Part shown: piece after piece, positions 37,080 to 46,810 of the stretch | How positions within the stretch are numbered: position 1 is the stretch's first letter | Layout of the letters: every line of letters starts with the position of its first letter | Assembly: GCF_014145225.1 (NCBI RefSeq) | Contig: NZ_JABVCQ010000017.1 | Location: 1-64,000 of the forward strand | From: Thiospirillum jenense | GTDB lineage: Bacteria; Pseudomonadota; Gammaproteobacteria; Chromatiales; Chromatiaceae | Direction: 5' to 3' | Length of the DNA: 64,000 bases | The notes under the pieces: generated by a model | What the model was told of the DNA's origin: nothing | What the model saw: the letters and a program-made list of their open reading frames with translations, nothing else | Database searches by the model: none | Program-made: the position numbers and the translations under genes

Positions 37080-39904
37080 TACGCAAACCGCCGCGTTTCG
37101 CCATTGCCGACCACGTTTTCAATACACCGCCCGCATAATTGCGGATGCTGTGGATCATTACCAACGTCCGGGCGTTGATGCCAACAGCGCACGCATTTCG
37201 GAGCAGAACTGGCATTGACCACGACGCGCAATTCGTCTAATTCAGTTGCCGCAGCAGTGGCCGGCGCATCAATGAACGGATGTAATCGCACGGCAGACAC
37301 AATTAAAATAAACCGCAATTCATCCTCTAATTGTTGCAATTGCACAAGTAATGCCGGCGCGCAATACAACTCTAATTCTGCGGCTAAGGCGGCGCCAATG
37401 AAGTTTTGCCCCCGCGCCTGTTCTAATTGTTTGCCAACGGCGGTGCGCAGCGCCAGCACCTGTGACCAAAACTCGTGATTAAACAAAGTGTTATCATCCA
37501 GCGCCGCCAGGTCTGAATACCAGGTCGCGGTGAATACGGATGGTGAACGCTCGCCGGGGATGTATTGCCAAATCTCATCTGCGGTGAAACTCAGAATTGG
37601 CGCTAACCAGCGGCTCATCGCTTCAATGATGTGATAAATCACGGTTTGACACGAGCGCCGCGCTGCGCTATTGGCGGGCATGGTGTATTGGCGATCTTTA
37701 ATGACATCCAAATAAAAACTGCCCAAATCCACCACGCAAAAGTTGTGCAATTTATGATAGATAACGTGGAATTGATACTCACGATAGGCGGCAATGATGT
37801 CGGCTTGCAATTGATGCGCACGATCTAATACCCAGCGATCCAGCGCTAATAACTGGTCAATTGGCAATTGATGCTCGGCGGGATTGAAATCGTGCAAATT
37901 GGCGAGTAAAAACCGCGCCGTGTTGCGAATACGCCGATACGCATCCGCCGTGCGTTTGAGGATTTCATCCGAGACATTCATTTCGGCGCGGTAATCAGTC
38001 GCCGCCACCCACAGCCGCAACACGTCCGCGCCGAGCGTTTTGGTCACATCCTGCGGACTAATCACGTTGCCGAGCGACTTGGACATTTTCCGCCCGTGCT
38101 GGTCAACGGTGAAGCCGTGCGTCAACACCTGCCGATACGGGGCGCGGCCGTGCATGGCGACGGCGGTCAGCAGCGACGATTGAAACCAGCCGCGATGTTG
38201 ATCTGAGCCTTCGAGGTACAGGTCAGCCGGGCTGGTCAATTCAGCGCGGCGGGCGAGGACGCTGGCGTGGGTGACGCCGGAGTCAAACCACACATCGAGC
38301 GTGTCCTGCACCTTGACGTAGTGCGCGGCCTCGTCGGCGGGTAACAGATCGCTCGGTTGCAAATTAAACCACGCATCAATGCCTTGTAATTCAATGCGTT
38401 GCGCGACCTGTTCCAACAACTCGTCAGTGCGCGGATGCAGCGCGCCGCTGTCCTTGTGAACCAGTAACGCAATCGGCACGCCCCAGGTGCGCTGGCGACT
38501 GATGCACCAGTCGGGGCGGTGGCGGATCATGCCGTCAATGCGCGATTGTCCCCAGTCGGGCAGCCATGCAACCTGCTCAATTGCCGCGAGCGCGTCACGG
38601 CGTAGCCCGGCCTGTTCCATGCTGATAAACCACTGCGGCGTGGCGCGAAAAATGATCGGCGTTTTGTGCCGCCAGCAGTGCGGGTAACTGTGACGGAAGC
38701 GGCTGGCGAGTAATAAACGCCCGTGCGCTTTTAACACTTCGACTACGCGCTCGTTGACGGTGAACACATGTTCCCCGGCAAATAACGGCGTGCCGGGGAT
38801 GAACCGCCCGTCGCCACCAACTGGGTTGTCCACTGGTAAGCCGTAGCGGTTGCCGACCAGATAATCGTCTAACCCGTGACCGGGGGCGATGTGGACGGCG
38901 CCGGTGCCGGCTTCGAGCGTGACGTATTCGCCCAAAATCAGCGGCACTTCGCGGTCATAAAACGGGTGTTGCAGTTTTAAACCGGCGAAGCTGGCGCCGC
39001 GGCCGTAGGCGATGACGCGGTAGTTGGTGATGCTCCAGCGATCCAGCGCCGTTTTGAGCAACCCTTCGGCAATCAACAGCCGCTCGTGGCCGTGATCGCC
39101 GTCCGCTTGCACGATGGCGTAGTCGAACTCGGGATTGAGCGCGACCGCGTGGTTGGCCGGCAGCGTCCAGGGCGTGGTCGTCCAAATCACCACCGACAAC
39201 GGGCCGTCACCGTGACCGTCGGGGGCGGCGTGACAGCGGGCAAATAATGCCTCTTCTGATAACACCGGGAAGCGCACGTCAATGGCGATGGATTCTTTGT
39301 CGGCGTATTCAACTTCCGCCTCCGCCAGCGCCGAGCCGCAATCAATGCACCAGTGGACGGGTTTAAACCCCTGATGGATGTGTTGCTGCTGCAAAATCCG
39401 CCCGAGCGCCCGCACGATGTCGGCTTCGCAGGCGAAATCCATCGTTAAATACGGCTTTGCCCAGTCGCCCACCACGCCGAGGCGCTGGAAATCGGCGGAT
39501 TGACTGGCAATTTGCGTGGTGGCGTAGGCGCGGCAGGCTTGACGGAATTGCGTGGGCGAAATCTTGCCGCCGGGCTTGCCGTGTTTTTTCTCGACCTGCA
39601 ATTCAATTGGCAAGCCGTGACAATCCCAGCCGGGGACGTAGGGCGCATCTTCACCGTCGAGCGTGTGCGCTTTGACAATCACGTCCTTGAGAATTTTGTT
39701 GACGGCGTGACCGAGGTGGATCGCGCCGTTGGCGTAGGGCGGGCCGTCGTGGAGGATGAATTGCGGCGCGCCGTGCCGTGCTGCGCGGATGTGACTGTAG
39801 AGGTTAAGTGTTTGCCAGCGCTCTAAAATTTGCGGTTCGCGCTGCGGTAAATTGGCCTTCATGGCAAAGGCGGTTTGAGGCAGATTTAATGTGTGTTTGT
39901 ACAT
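37079..39904 (-). CDS. ileS: Isoleucyl-tRNA synthetase
   Basis: A 941-residue class Ia synthetase. The HIGH motif is in NGAIHLGHAVNKILKD, the KMSKS motif in GRKMSKSLGNV, and the editing CP1 domain contains TTTPWTLPANHAVA. The C-terminal zinc motif is CVRCW...CGRC. It charges tRNA-Ile. In many gammaproteobacteria ribF precedes ileS; here the upstream gene is a symporter in the same direction. Confidence 0.98.
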   Translation of the reverse strand: MYKHTLNLPQTAFAMKANLPQREPQILERWQTLNLYSHIRAARHGAPQFILHDGPPYANGAIHLGHAVNKILKDVIVKAHTLDGEDAPYVPGWDCHGLPIELQVEKKHGKPGGKISPTQFRQACRAYATTQIASQSADFQRLGVVGDWAKPYLTMDFACEADIVRALGRILQQQHIHQGFKPVHWCIDCGSALAEAEVEYADKESIAIDVRFPVLSEEALFARCHAAPDGHGDGPLSVVIWTTTPWTLPANHAVALNPEFDYAIVQADGDHGHERLLIAEGLLKTALDRWSITNYRVIAYGRGASFAGLKLQHPFYDREVPLILGEYVTLEAGTGAVHIAPGHGLDDYLVGNRYGLPVDNPVGGDGRFIPGTPLFAGEHVFTVNERVVEVLKAHGRLLLASRFRHSYPHCWRHKTPIIFRATPQWFISMEQAGLRRDALAAIEQVAWLPDWGQSRIDGMIRHRPDWCISRQRTWGVPIALLVHKDSGALHPRTDELLEQVAQRIELQGIDAWFNLQPSDLLPADEAAHYVKVQDTLDVWFDSGVTHASVLARRAELTSPADLYLEGSDQHRGWFQSSLLTAVAMHGRAPYRQVLTHGFTVDQHGRKMSKSLGNVISPQDVTKTLGADVLRLWVAATDYRAEMNVSDEILKRTADAYRRIRNTARFLLANLHDFNPAEHQLPIDQLLALDRWVLDRAHQLQADIIAAYREYQFHVIYHKLHNFCVVDLGSFYLDVIKDRQYTMPANSAARRSCQTVIYHIIEAMSRWLAPILSFTADEIWQYIPGERSPSVFTATWYSDLAALDDNTLFNHEFWSQVLALRTAVGKQLEQARGQNFIGAALAAELELYCAPALLVQLQQLEDELRFILIVSAVRLHPFIDAPATAAATELDELRVVVNASSAPKCVRCWHQRPDVGNDPQHPQLCGRCIENVVGNGETRRFA

Positions 39905-40009
39905 GTGGCATCCCGATTGCTGAAGTGAAGATGCCGCATTTTAACTTTTTTCGCTGTTTTAATCTGGATTGTATTGAAGCGCGGGTGATCATCATTACTA
40001 TTCGCCGCG

Positions 40010-41284
40010 TTATTTGCCGCTGGTTATTTCACCCTCCGACTGCGCAATCATCACCGCCCCGCAAGTATCACTCAATACATTGACCGCCGTGCGCAGCATA
40101 TCCAGAATACGATCCACCGCTAAAATCAAGCCAATGCCTTCTAATGGTAAGCCAATGGCACCTAAAATAACGGCAATAGCGACTAGACTGGCGGCGGGAA
40201 TACCGGCCACGCCAATTGAGGTTAATAACGCTAATAACACAATGGTGAATTGCGTGGCAAAAGTTAGCTCTAAACCATAGGCTTGGGCAATGAACAGCGC
40301 GGCGACGCATTCATACAACGCGGTGCCGTCCATATTCACCGTCGCGCCGAGCGGTAAAACAAAACTGCTAATGCGATTCGATACGCCGGCGTTCTTTTCA
40401 ATACACTCCATTGTAACGGGCAGCGTTGCCGACGAGGAGGCGGTGGAAAAGGCGGTTAATAATGCGGCGCTCATGGCTGAATAATGCCGCACGGGATTGA
40501 TCCGCCCGATGACAAATAACAACAGCGGTAGAATAATAAAAGCGTGAATTGCCAATCCTAATACAACGGTGATAAAAAACTGTGCCAGCGGCCAGAATAC
40601 ATCTAATCCGGTATTCATCACGGTTTTCGCCACCAGTGCGAATACGCCAATGGGGGCAAAACGCATAATAAGATGAGTGATGTGCAGCATAATATCGAAC
40701 ATGCCGCTGAAAAATAACCGCTGCGCTTGTGAATTGATGTCGGTTAATTTGTTAATAAAAAAACCGTAAAGTAAACTAAAGAAAATCAGCCCGAGCATTT
40801 GTCCTTCGGCGGCGGCGGCAATGATATTAGGCGGAATCATGCGCAGAAATACGTCAATCACATCGCCGCCGGTTTTATCACTCAATTGGGCGGCGATGGT
40901 GGCCGTGTCCGCATTTAAGCCAAATACCGTTGTTGGATCGCCAGTCACCACGCCGGGTTGAATGAGATTAGCCATGAACACGCCGACCACAATGGCAATT
41001 AAACTGGTCATGGTGTAATACGCAATGGTTTTACCGCCGAGCCGCCCCAATTGCTCGGCAGTTCCCAATCCCGACATGCCGACAATGATTGACGACATAA
41101 TTAAAGGCACTATGACCATCTTGAGTGCATTCAAGAATAATGCGCCAATAAAATCAAATACCGATAGCAGAGTGATGCCGAATAATCCCGCGTCGCGTTC
41201 AATAAAAATCCCGACCAGGACGGCCAATGGTAAAGCAGCTAAAATTGGCGTTGATTTGTTAATGGTTAGCTCCTGATTTATCAA
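40010..41284 (-). CDS. Dicarboxylate/amino acid:cation symporter (DAACS family)
   Basis: A ~420-residue transporter of the GltP/DctA/SstT family. Signature motifs are SSSATLPVTMECIEKN (the serine-rich hairpin), LPLGATVNMDGTALYE and GIPAASLVAIAVIL, with eight membrane segments and two re-entrant loops. It imports glutamate, aspartate or C4-dicarboxylates with Na+ or H+; the substrate cannot be told. The start is unusual. The family start should be near NKSTPILAALPLAV, where the codon after a good AGGAG (6-nt spacing) is ATT (41261-41263). The only standard start is the TTG at 41284, with no ribosome binding site. A 27-codon upstream frame (41259-41342) ends exactly over the ATT. Confidence 0.9.
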   Translation of the reverse strand: MINQELTINKSTPILAALPLAVLVGIFIERDAGLFGITLLSVFDFIGALFLNALKMVIVPLIMSSIIVGMSGLGTAEQLGRLGGKTIAYYTMTSLIAIVVGVFMANLIQPGVVTGDPTTVFGLNADTATIAAQLSDKTGGDVIDVFLRMIPPNIIAAAAEGQMLGLIFFSLLYGFFINKLTDINSQAQRLFFSGMFDIMLHITHLIMRFAPIGVFALVAKTVMNTGLDVFWPLAQFFITVVLGLAIHAFIILPLLLFVIGRINPVRHYSAMSAALLTAFSTASSSATLPVTMECIEKNAGVSNRISSFVLPLGATVNMDGTALYECVAALFIAQAYGLELTFATQFTIVLLALLTSIGVAGIPAASLVAIAVILGAIGLPLEGIGLILAVDRILDMLRTAVNVLSDTCGAVMIAQSEGEITSGK

Positions 41285-41413
41285 GATTACGTTCTTGGGC
41301 GGGCGCCCGCAATAAAACCGCCGCCCACAGGGTGCGCTTCATTGTTTTAATGTGTATCGGATAATGAATGACAATTGATTCTATACTTTTAGGCGTGGGG
41401 TAAGTGATCTATT

Positions 41414-41430
41414 GATCGTTCCCATGCGTC
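41414..41430 (-). repeat. Partial GGGAACGATCA repeat, copy 4
   Basis: GATCGTTCCCATGCG, the reverse complement of one arm of the palindromic repeat, lies just downstream of trkH in the gap before the symporter gene's upstream region. Confidence 0.45.
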
Positions 41431-41438
41431 ATTTCTAG

Positions 41439-42893
41439 TTATTTACGCCAAAACTGCGGTGTAAATAAAATGAGTAATGAAAATACCTCCAGTCGCCCGA
41501 GTAGCATGGTAAAGGTAAGTACCCAGATTTCATAATCAGTTAAGCTGCCGTAATTCGTCGCTGGTCCAACTTGACCCAACCCTGGCCCCGCGTTGTTAAT
41601 ACAGGCAATGACAGCGGTAAATGCCGAAATAAAATCTAATCCACCAAAAATGAGCATAAAAGTTAAAACAACAATGCTCATAAAATACAAAAAAATAAAC
41701 CCCAAAATGGCAATCACGATGTTATTTGGAATTGGCGCACCACCCACGGTCACGGGTGACACTAATGTTGGATGTAACATGCGGGTTAATTCACGAGAAC
41801 TTTGGCGGATTAGCACTAATGTGCGAATCATTTTAACGCCGCCACCGGTCGAGCCAGAACTGGCGGTGATTGAAGATAAAAAGAGTATCCAAAACGACAC
41901 AAAAATTGGCCATTGTGCGTAATCAACACTGGCAAAACCACAGTCGGTTGCAATGGAGACTAAATTAAAACTAACGTGGCGTAATGCGGTTAAAAAGTGA
42001 TGATAAGTATCAGTAAACCATAAATAACAGGTGCAGATTAAAATGCTCCAAATGAGTACAAATAAAACGCCGCGCACCTCGGCATCACGCCAATAGGCTT
42101 TTAACTTACGTTCGCGCCAGGCGGTGAAATGCGTCGCAAAATTCAGTGCCGCGAGTACCATAAAAACAATTAATATTGCTTCAATTAACGGTGAATTAAA
42201 CGCACCAATACTGGCATCCCGCGTTGAAAAACCACCCAAACTTAATGCTGCAAACGCATGGCAAATCGCATCAAACCAGTTCATGCCAGCGAGGCGCAGC
42301 GCCAATAAACAGACCAGGGTTAATGCTAAATAAACAATCCATAATACGGTGGCGGTATCGGCAATGCGCGCAGTGAGTTTGGCATCTTTAATTGGCCCCG
42401 GTACCTCAGCGCGAAATAATTGCATTCCACCAACGCCGAGCATGGGTAAAATGGCGACTGCTAATACAATGATTCCCATACCGCCAAGCCAATTCAAAGT
42501 ATGACGCCACAAGTTAATTGATGGTGCAACTTGATCCAAGCCTGACATGACGGTGGCGCCCGTCGTTGTTAATCCCGACATGGTTTCAAAAAAGGCGTCA
42601 GTGAAACTGAGTTGTTCATGCAACATCAATGGCACAGTGGCAATTGCTGAAATCAATATCCATGCAAGCGCGACTAAAATAAACCCGTCCCGCGCTTTTA
42701 ATTCGGTGCGATGATGGCGCGTGGTTAAGGTTAAGACCGCGCTGGCAATTAAACATGCACCCAGGCTGGCGACAAAGGTAATGAGGGTACCATCACGATA
42801 AATGATCGCGGTGCTGATGGGCAATAGATAGGTGACGCTGAACACCATCAACAGGTGCCCGAGTACATTGGTGACTGACAAAATATTACGCAT
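41439..42893 (-). CDS. trkH: Trk potassium uptake channel subunit TrkH
   Basis: A 484-residue K+ channel-like protein with four pore-loop repeats. Selectivity segments include SGLTTTGATVM, LSLGGFSTRDAS, TDCGFASVD and NNAGPGLGQVGP. It moves K+ across the inner membrane and is gated by the NAD(H)/ATP-binding ring of TrkA, encoded directly upstream. Start overlaps the trkA stop (TAATG). Confidence 0.96.
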   Translation of the reverse strand: MRNILSVTNVLGHLLMVFSVTYLLPISTAIIYRDGTLITFVASLGACLIASAVLTLTTRHHRTELKARDGFILVALAWILISAIATVPLMLHEQLSFTDAFFETMSGLTTTGATVMSGLDQVAPSINLWRHTLNWLGGMGIIVLAVAILPMLGVGGMQLFRAEVPGPIKDAKLTARIADTATVLWIVYLALTLVCLLALRLAGMNWFDAICHAFAALSLGGFSTRDASIGAFNSPLIEAILIVFMVLAALNFATHFTAWRERKLKAYWRDAEVRGVLFVLIWSILICTCYLWFTDTYHHFLTALRHVSFNLVSIATDCGFASVDYAQWPIFVSFWILFLSSITASSGSTGGGVKMIRTLVLIRQSSRELTRMLHPTLVSPVTVGGAPIPNNIVIAILGFIFLYFMSIVVLTFMLIFGGLDFISAFTAVIACINNAGPGLGQVGPATNYGSLTDYEIWVLTFTMLLGRLEVFSLLILFTPQFWRK

Positions 42894-44299
42894 TAAAAAA
42901 ACGCCAATCCGACTTGAAAATACCGCTCAATACTATTGACCAGACTTTTATTCGATAAAAATAAAATGATGTGATCTTCTGGTTCAATGACCGTGTCACG
43001 ATGGACAATAATGACTTGTCCGCTGCGTGGCGTCTCGGGCGTGGCGTATTGTAATCCACGCACAATGGCGCCGACGCTGGCACCGGCGGGCAATTCTAAT
43101 TCATCAATCCGCCGCCCAATGACACGCGAGGTCGCAGCATCACCATGCACAATGATTTCTAATGCTTCGGCCGCGCCGCGTCTTAAACTATGCACCGCCG
43201 CCACATCGCCCTGGCGGACATGCGCTAATAATGAACCAATGGAAATTTGCGCGGGTGAGATGGCAATGTCAATGCGATCTGCCTGTAATAAATCGGCATA
43301 GGCGTGGCGATTGATGAGCGCCAGCACCCGCCGGGCGCCGAGGTTTTTAGCTAATAACGCCGCCATGATGTTGTTTTCATCATCATCGGTTAAAGCTAAA
43401 AAGAAATCCATGTCATCAATGTTTTCCGCTGCTAATAAAGTCTCATCCGTTGCGTCACCGTGTAACACCAATGCGCTGCCTAATGTTGCGCCCAATTCCC
43501 GCGCCCGTTCTTCATTGATTTCAATGACCTTGACTTGATAACGCGCCTCGGCGGCCATGGTTAAACGTGAGCCAATATTGCCGCCGCCGGCAATCATTAA
43601 CCGCCGCGTGGGGCGATCACGTTGGCGTAATTCACTCATCACTTGGCGAATGTCATGGGTGGCGGCTAAATAAAAGACTTCATTGCCGGCTTGAATACGG
43701 GTGTCGCCTTTGGGAATGATGGCTTGATTACCGCGATAAATGGCGGCAATGCGGGCGTCAAGATCGGGGCTGTGTTGGCGTAAATCAGAGACGGGATGAC
43801 CGACTAATAACCCGCCTTCCACGGCGCGGGCGGCGACTAAACTCACCAGACCGCCGGCGAATTCTAATACCTGCAAGGCTTCGGGGAATTCAATTAACTT
43901 TAATAGATAATCGGTGACGATTTGTTCGGGGCAGATATTGAAATCTACCGCGAAGTTTTTTTGATCTAATAATTCGGGATGATCGCGGTAATCAGCCGAG
44001 CGCAGCCGCGCAATTTTGGTGGGAATTTTGAATAACGTCGCGGCGGTGCGGCAGGCGCACAAATTGGTTTGATCGCTTTGGGTGACGGCAATTAACAGGT
44101 CGGCATCTTCCGCGCCCGCCTGTTGCAGGGTGGAGGGTAACGCGGCGTTGCCCACGACGGTGCGCAGGTCGAGATGATCTTGCAGGTGGCGCAGGCGGCG
44201 GGTGTCGGTATCTACGACGGTGATCTCGTTGGCTTCGGAGACCAAACTTTCCGCAACGGAACTGCCGACTTGACCGGCACCTAAAATGATGATTTTCAA
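42893..44299 (-). CDS. trkA: Trk potassium uptake regulatory protein TrkA
   Basis: A 468-residue cytoplasmic protein with two RCK/TrkA units, each an N domain (MKIIILGAGQVGSSVAESL; RRLMIAGGGNIGSRL) plus a C domain. Both dinucleotide-binding glycine motifs are intact. It forms the gating ring on TrkH. The two genes are adjacent and coupled, whereas trkA is often found in the rsmB-fmt cluster in gammaproteobacteria. Confidence 0.97.
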   Translation of the reverse strand: MKIIILGAGQVGSSVAESLVSEANEITVVDTDTRRLRHLQDHLDLRTVVGNAALPSTLQQAGAEDADLLIAVTQSDQTNLCACRTAATLFKIPTKIARLRSADYRDHPELLDQKNFAVDFNICPEQIVTDYLLKLIEFPEALQVLEFAGGLVSLVAARAVEGGLLVGHPVSDLRQHSPDLDARIAAIYRGNQAIIPKGDTRIQAGNEVFYLAATHDIRQVMSELRQRDRPTRRLMIAGGGNIGSRLTMAAEARYQVKVIEINEERARELGATLGSALVLHGDATDETLLAAENIDDMDFFLALTDDDENNIMAALLAKNLGARRVLALINRHAYADLLQADRIDIAISPAQISIGSLLAHVRQGDVAAVHSLRRGAAEALEIIVHGDAATSRVIGRRIDELELPAGASVGAIVRGLQYATPETPRSGQVIIVHRDTVIEPEDHIILFLSNKSLVNSIERYFQVGLAFF

Positions 44300-44337
44300 A
44301 GTAATGCTCGCAAAGGTGCGCGCAACTGCTGCGCCGG

Positions 44338-45393
44338 TTATGGGTTATTATCTAACGCAAAATACACATCCACCCGCAACCCGACCGGCAGTGGCGCGTT
44401 GGTTTCCAGATCAATCAAAACTTCGAGGACGCGGGTGTCCACATGCTCCTCGGGCAGTTCATTGCGCACCGCCTTCCGTCCCATGCGATTACCGATGCGG
44501 CTAACTTGCCCGCGAAAACTGCGCCCCGGGAAGGCATCAGCGCGGATGTCAACGGTTTGATTGGTGCGCACCAGCGCGATGTCGGCCTCGTCCACCTCCG
44601 CCCGCACCCGCAGCACCGAGGTATCGCCAATCACCACAATCGGCGTGTCACCCAACTCGCTGACCTGTTCGCCCGGGTGACGCAACTTGCGCAGCACCAC
44701 GCCGTTGATCGGGCTGCGCACGAAGGATTTTTCAAACACCGCCCGCATTTCGTTCAAACGCGACTCCGCCACCGCCACTTCCGCCGCCGCCGCGGCCCGT
44801 TCATCGGCACGCGGCGGACTTTCCAGCAATTCGTGTTGCAACCGCGCACGGGTTAAACGGGCGGTGGCAACCTGATATTCACTGCGGGCGCGGTCTAAAT
44901 CCTGCCGACTGCCCAGCCGCCGCTGTTCTAAACTCTGCTGGCGCGCCAATTCCAACTGCGCCAGCTCAACCACCGCTTTGGCTTCACCGACCTCAGCTTT
45001 GGCCTGATCGCGTTCCGCCTGACGGGCACCGTTTAACACGCGATCCAACTGCGCCCGCGCCGCCGCGAGCGCGGCTTGCGCAGTTTGCAACCGGGCAAAA
45101 TGATCGGCATTTTCCAACGTCGCCAACACCTGCCCGATGACAATAGACTCGCCTTCTTCAACTGCCACGGTCGCCAAACGGCCGGTCATGGCGGCGGCAA
45201 TGGACATTTCCTCCGAGCGCGGCTCAACGCGCCCAAGTGCTGCAACACGGGTGCGCGGAATGGCGGTGAGTTTGATCCCGGTGGATTGGGCGTGGAGTTG
45301 CTGCCCGGCGGGTTGCAACATCAGCCAAGTGGCCGTCGTGGCAAACCCCAGTACAAATATCAGCAGGTGACCCGGCCAGTGATGATGCGTCAT
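44338..45393 (-). CDS. Membrane fusion protein of an ABC exporter (DevB/HlyD-like)
   Basis: A 351-residue periplasmic adaptor: N-terminal anchor helix (about 8-27), a lipoyl-like half (VEEGESIVIGQVLATLENADH), and a long coiled-coil hairpin of Ala/Gln/Arg/Glu-rich helices (about 80-200). The second lipoyl/beta-barrel half follows (SPINGVVLRKLRHPGEQV, then ADAFPGRSFRGQVSRIGNRMG). It would bridge an inner-membrane ABC exporter to an outer-membrane channel. Its start overlaps the ATPase stop by 4 nt (ATGA). No permease gene is next to the pair. Confidence 0.85.
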   Translation of the reverse strand: MTHHHWPGHLLIFVLGFATTATWLMLQPAGQQLHAQSTGIKLTAIPRTRVAALGRVEPRSEEMSIAAAMTGRLATVAVEEGESIVIGQVLATLENADHFARLQTAQAALAAARAQLDRVLNGARQAERDQAKAEVGEAKAVVELAQLELARQQSLEQRRLGSRQDLDRARSEYQVATARLTRARLQHELLESPPRADERAAAAAEVAVAESRLNEMRAVFEKSFVRSPINGVVLRKLRHPGEQVSELGDTPIVVIGDTSVLRVRAEVDEADIALVRTNQTVDIRADAFPGRSFRGQVSRIGNRMGRKAVRNELPEEHVDTRVLEVLIDLETNAPLPVGLRVDVYFALDNNP

Positions 45394-46103
45394 GCGTGTT
45401 CTCTCGCGTCGGATTTCAAGCCATATTGCACGGGCGCGGCCACCAATTTACCGTCGGCAATCGTGACGAGGCGGTCGGACATGGGGCCGACGCGGGGATC
45501 GTGCGTGACCATCACGATAGCGCGCCCCTGTTCATGGGCGATGGTACGCAACAGTTCGACAACGGCCATGCCGTGTTTGGTATCCAGCGCGGCGGTGGGT
45601 TCGTCAGCTAATAAAATCCCCGGATCACCGGCCAGGGCACGGGCGATGGCGACGCGCTGTTTTTCACCGCCGGAGAGTTTAGCCGGGTAACTGTGGCGCC
45701 GATGCCCCAGCCCAACCTGTTCGAGCAGTGGCGCGGCTTCACGCGACGGGCGGCGCTTGAGTTCTAATGCTAATTGCACATTTTCCAGCGCGGTGAGGGC
45801 GGGGAAGAGATTGTAGCTTTGGAAAATAAAGCCCATCAAAGTTAATCGCAGGCGGGCGCGTTGCGTTTCAGATAAACCAGTGAGCGATTGGCCGCGTATT
45901 TGAACTTCGCCGAGTGTGGGCTGCAATAACCCGCCCAATACCATGAGGAGAGTGGTTTTGCCGCTGCCGGACGGTCCCATCATGGCGACGATTTCACCGG
46001 CGCCAATCTGTAAATTGACTGTGTCCAAAGCGCGGACGGCGGTGTCACCTTGACCGTAAATGATTGAAACATCAATGGCATGGAGTGCAGGTGGCGTTGA
46101 CAT
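45390..46103 (-). CDS. ABC exporter ATP-binding protein (DevA/LolD-like)
   Basis: A ~237-residue ATPase: Walker A GPSGSGKTT, Q-loop FIFQSYNLFPALTALENV, signature LSGGEKQRVAIARAL, Walker B ILLADEPTAALD and H-loop VMVTHDPR. It belongs to the LolD/MacB/DevA group that powers export or lipid/lipoprotein extraction. The ATG at 46103 (MSTPPALHAIDV) marks the start of homology; a longer frame from 46157 adds 18 unrelated residues. It precedes the DevB-like adaptor gene. The expected FtsX-type permease (DevC) is missing here. Confidence 0.88.
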   Translation of the reverse strand: MSTPPALHAIDVSIIYGQGDTAVRALDTVNLQIGAGEIVAMMGPSGSGKTTLLMVLGGLLQPTLGEVQIRGQSLTGLSETQRARLRLTLMGFIFQSYNLFPALTALENVQLALELKRRPSREAAPLLEQVGLGHRRHSYPAKLSGGEKQRVAIARALAGDPGILLADEPTAALDTKHGMAVVELLRTIAHEQGRAIVMVTHDPRVGPMSDRLVTIADGKLVAAPVQYGLKSDAREHA

Positions 46104-46157
46104 AGCAGGGCAGGCGCGTGGTGAAAAGGCAAGCAGGTGCGGCGTCACGATAACCAC

Positions 46158-46626
46158 AATGATGATACACCGCGCAACCGGTATTGGTGCTTAAAACAAT
46201 TGGGTTTGATCGGTGATTTCAGCCCTCGGATTTTGAATGACGAGCGGGCGCGTACTAAATACGGGTAACGCGGATGCGCCGTGCCGGCAATTAAACTGGA
46301 ATGATAAAATTAATGGAAAGCGTCAGTGATGCAGTTCAGATCATAACCGATTGATTCGTTAAGAAAGAAGGCGTTTTCAGGTTGGAGTCAATCAACCTGA
46401 AACTGATTAAAAGCAGTGAATATGCTAAAGCGGCGGCGCGGAAAATGTGATTCATCAAGCGCCGCCAGCAATTCTTACACTGGTTGTCAAGTGATCGCAT
46501 GTTACGCCGTGCGTTAATAAATCAAGCAGTTAGCGACTGAAGCGGCCTAATGTGGTGATTTTTTTAAGGTGCATTCCGCTAGTGACAGCGGGCGCAAAGC
46601 TGCTATACTGCGCCTCCGATCACACA
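46158..46626. other. Gene-free region before tRNA-Lys, with two hairpins
   Basis: No coding frame can be supported. Two strong inverted repeats are visible: TTCAGGTTG-N8-CAACCTGAA (46376-46401) and GGCGGCGC-N19-GCGCCGCC (46432-46466). Neither is followed by a clear T tract. The last part carries the tRNA promoter. Confidence 0.5.
46582..46609 (+). promoter_or_regulatory. Sigma-70 promoter of tRNA-Lys
   Basis: -35 GTGACA (46582-46587), 16-bp spacer, -10 TATACT (46604-46609), then a GC-rich discriminator (GCGCCTCC) as in stringently controlled stable-RNA promoters. The tRNA begins 18 nt after the -10. Confidence 0.7.
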
Positions 46627-46702
46627 GCGCCCTTAGCTCAGTCGGTAGAGCATCTGACTTTTAATTAGGTGGTCGTGCGTTCAAGTCGCACAGGGCGCAC
46701 CA
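46627..46702 (+). tRNA. tRNA-Lys (anticodon TTT)
   Basis: A 76-nt cloverleaf. The 7-bp acceptor stem is GCGCCCT/AGGGCGC, the D-arm carries TAGCTCAGTCGGTAGAGCA, anticodon loop C-TTTT-AA has TTT at 34-36, the T-arm is GTGCG-TTCAAGT-CGCAC, and CCA is encoded. It reads AAA and AAG lysine codons. Single isolated tRNA gene with its own promoter and terminator. Confidence 0.97.
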
Positions 46703-46708
46703 ATATAG

Positions 46709-46745
46709 CAACGGCTTAGGTCAAACGATCTGAGCCGTTTTTTTT
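46709..46745 (+). terminator. Rho-independent terminator of tRNA-Lys
   Basis: AACGGCTTA-N12-TGAGCCGTT stem (one G-T type mismatch) followed by a run of eight T, beginning 7 nt after the tRNA CCA end. Confidence 0.9.
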
Positions 46746-46810
46746 GGGCAGTCATAAACCAGCACCGGGCGCGGCCGTGGTTGAAAAATCAATCTCAGCG
46801 GCGGCGTACC

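Noticed and set aside
46627-46702. tRNA-Lys as an integration site for a mobile island
   Set aside because: No partial duplicate of the tRNA 3' end and no integrase gene were seen within the flanking DNA.
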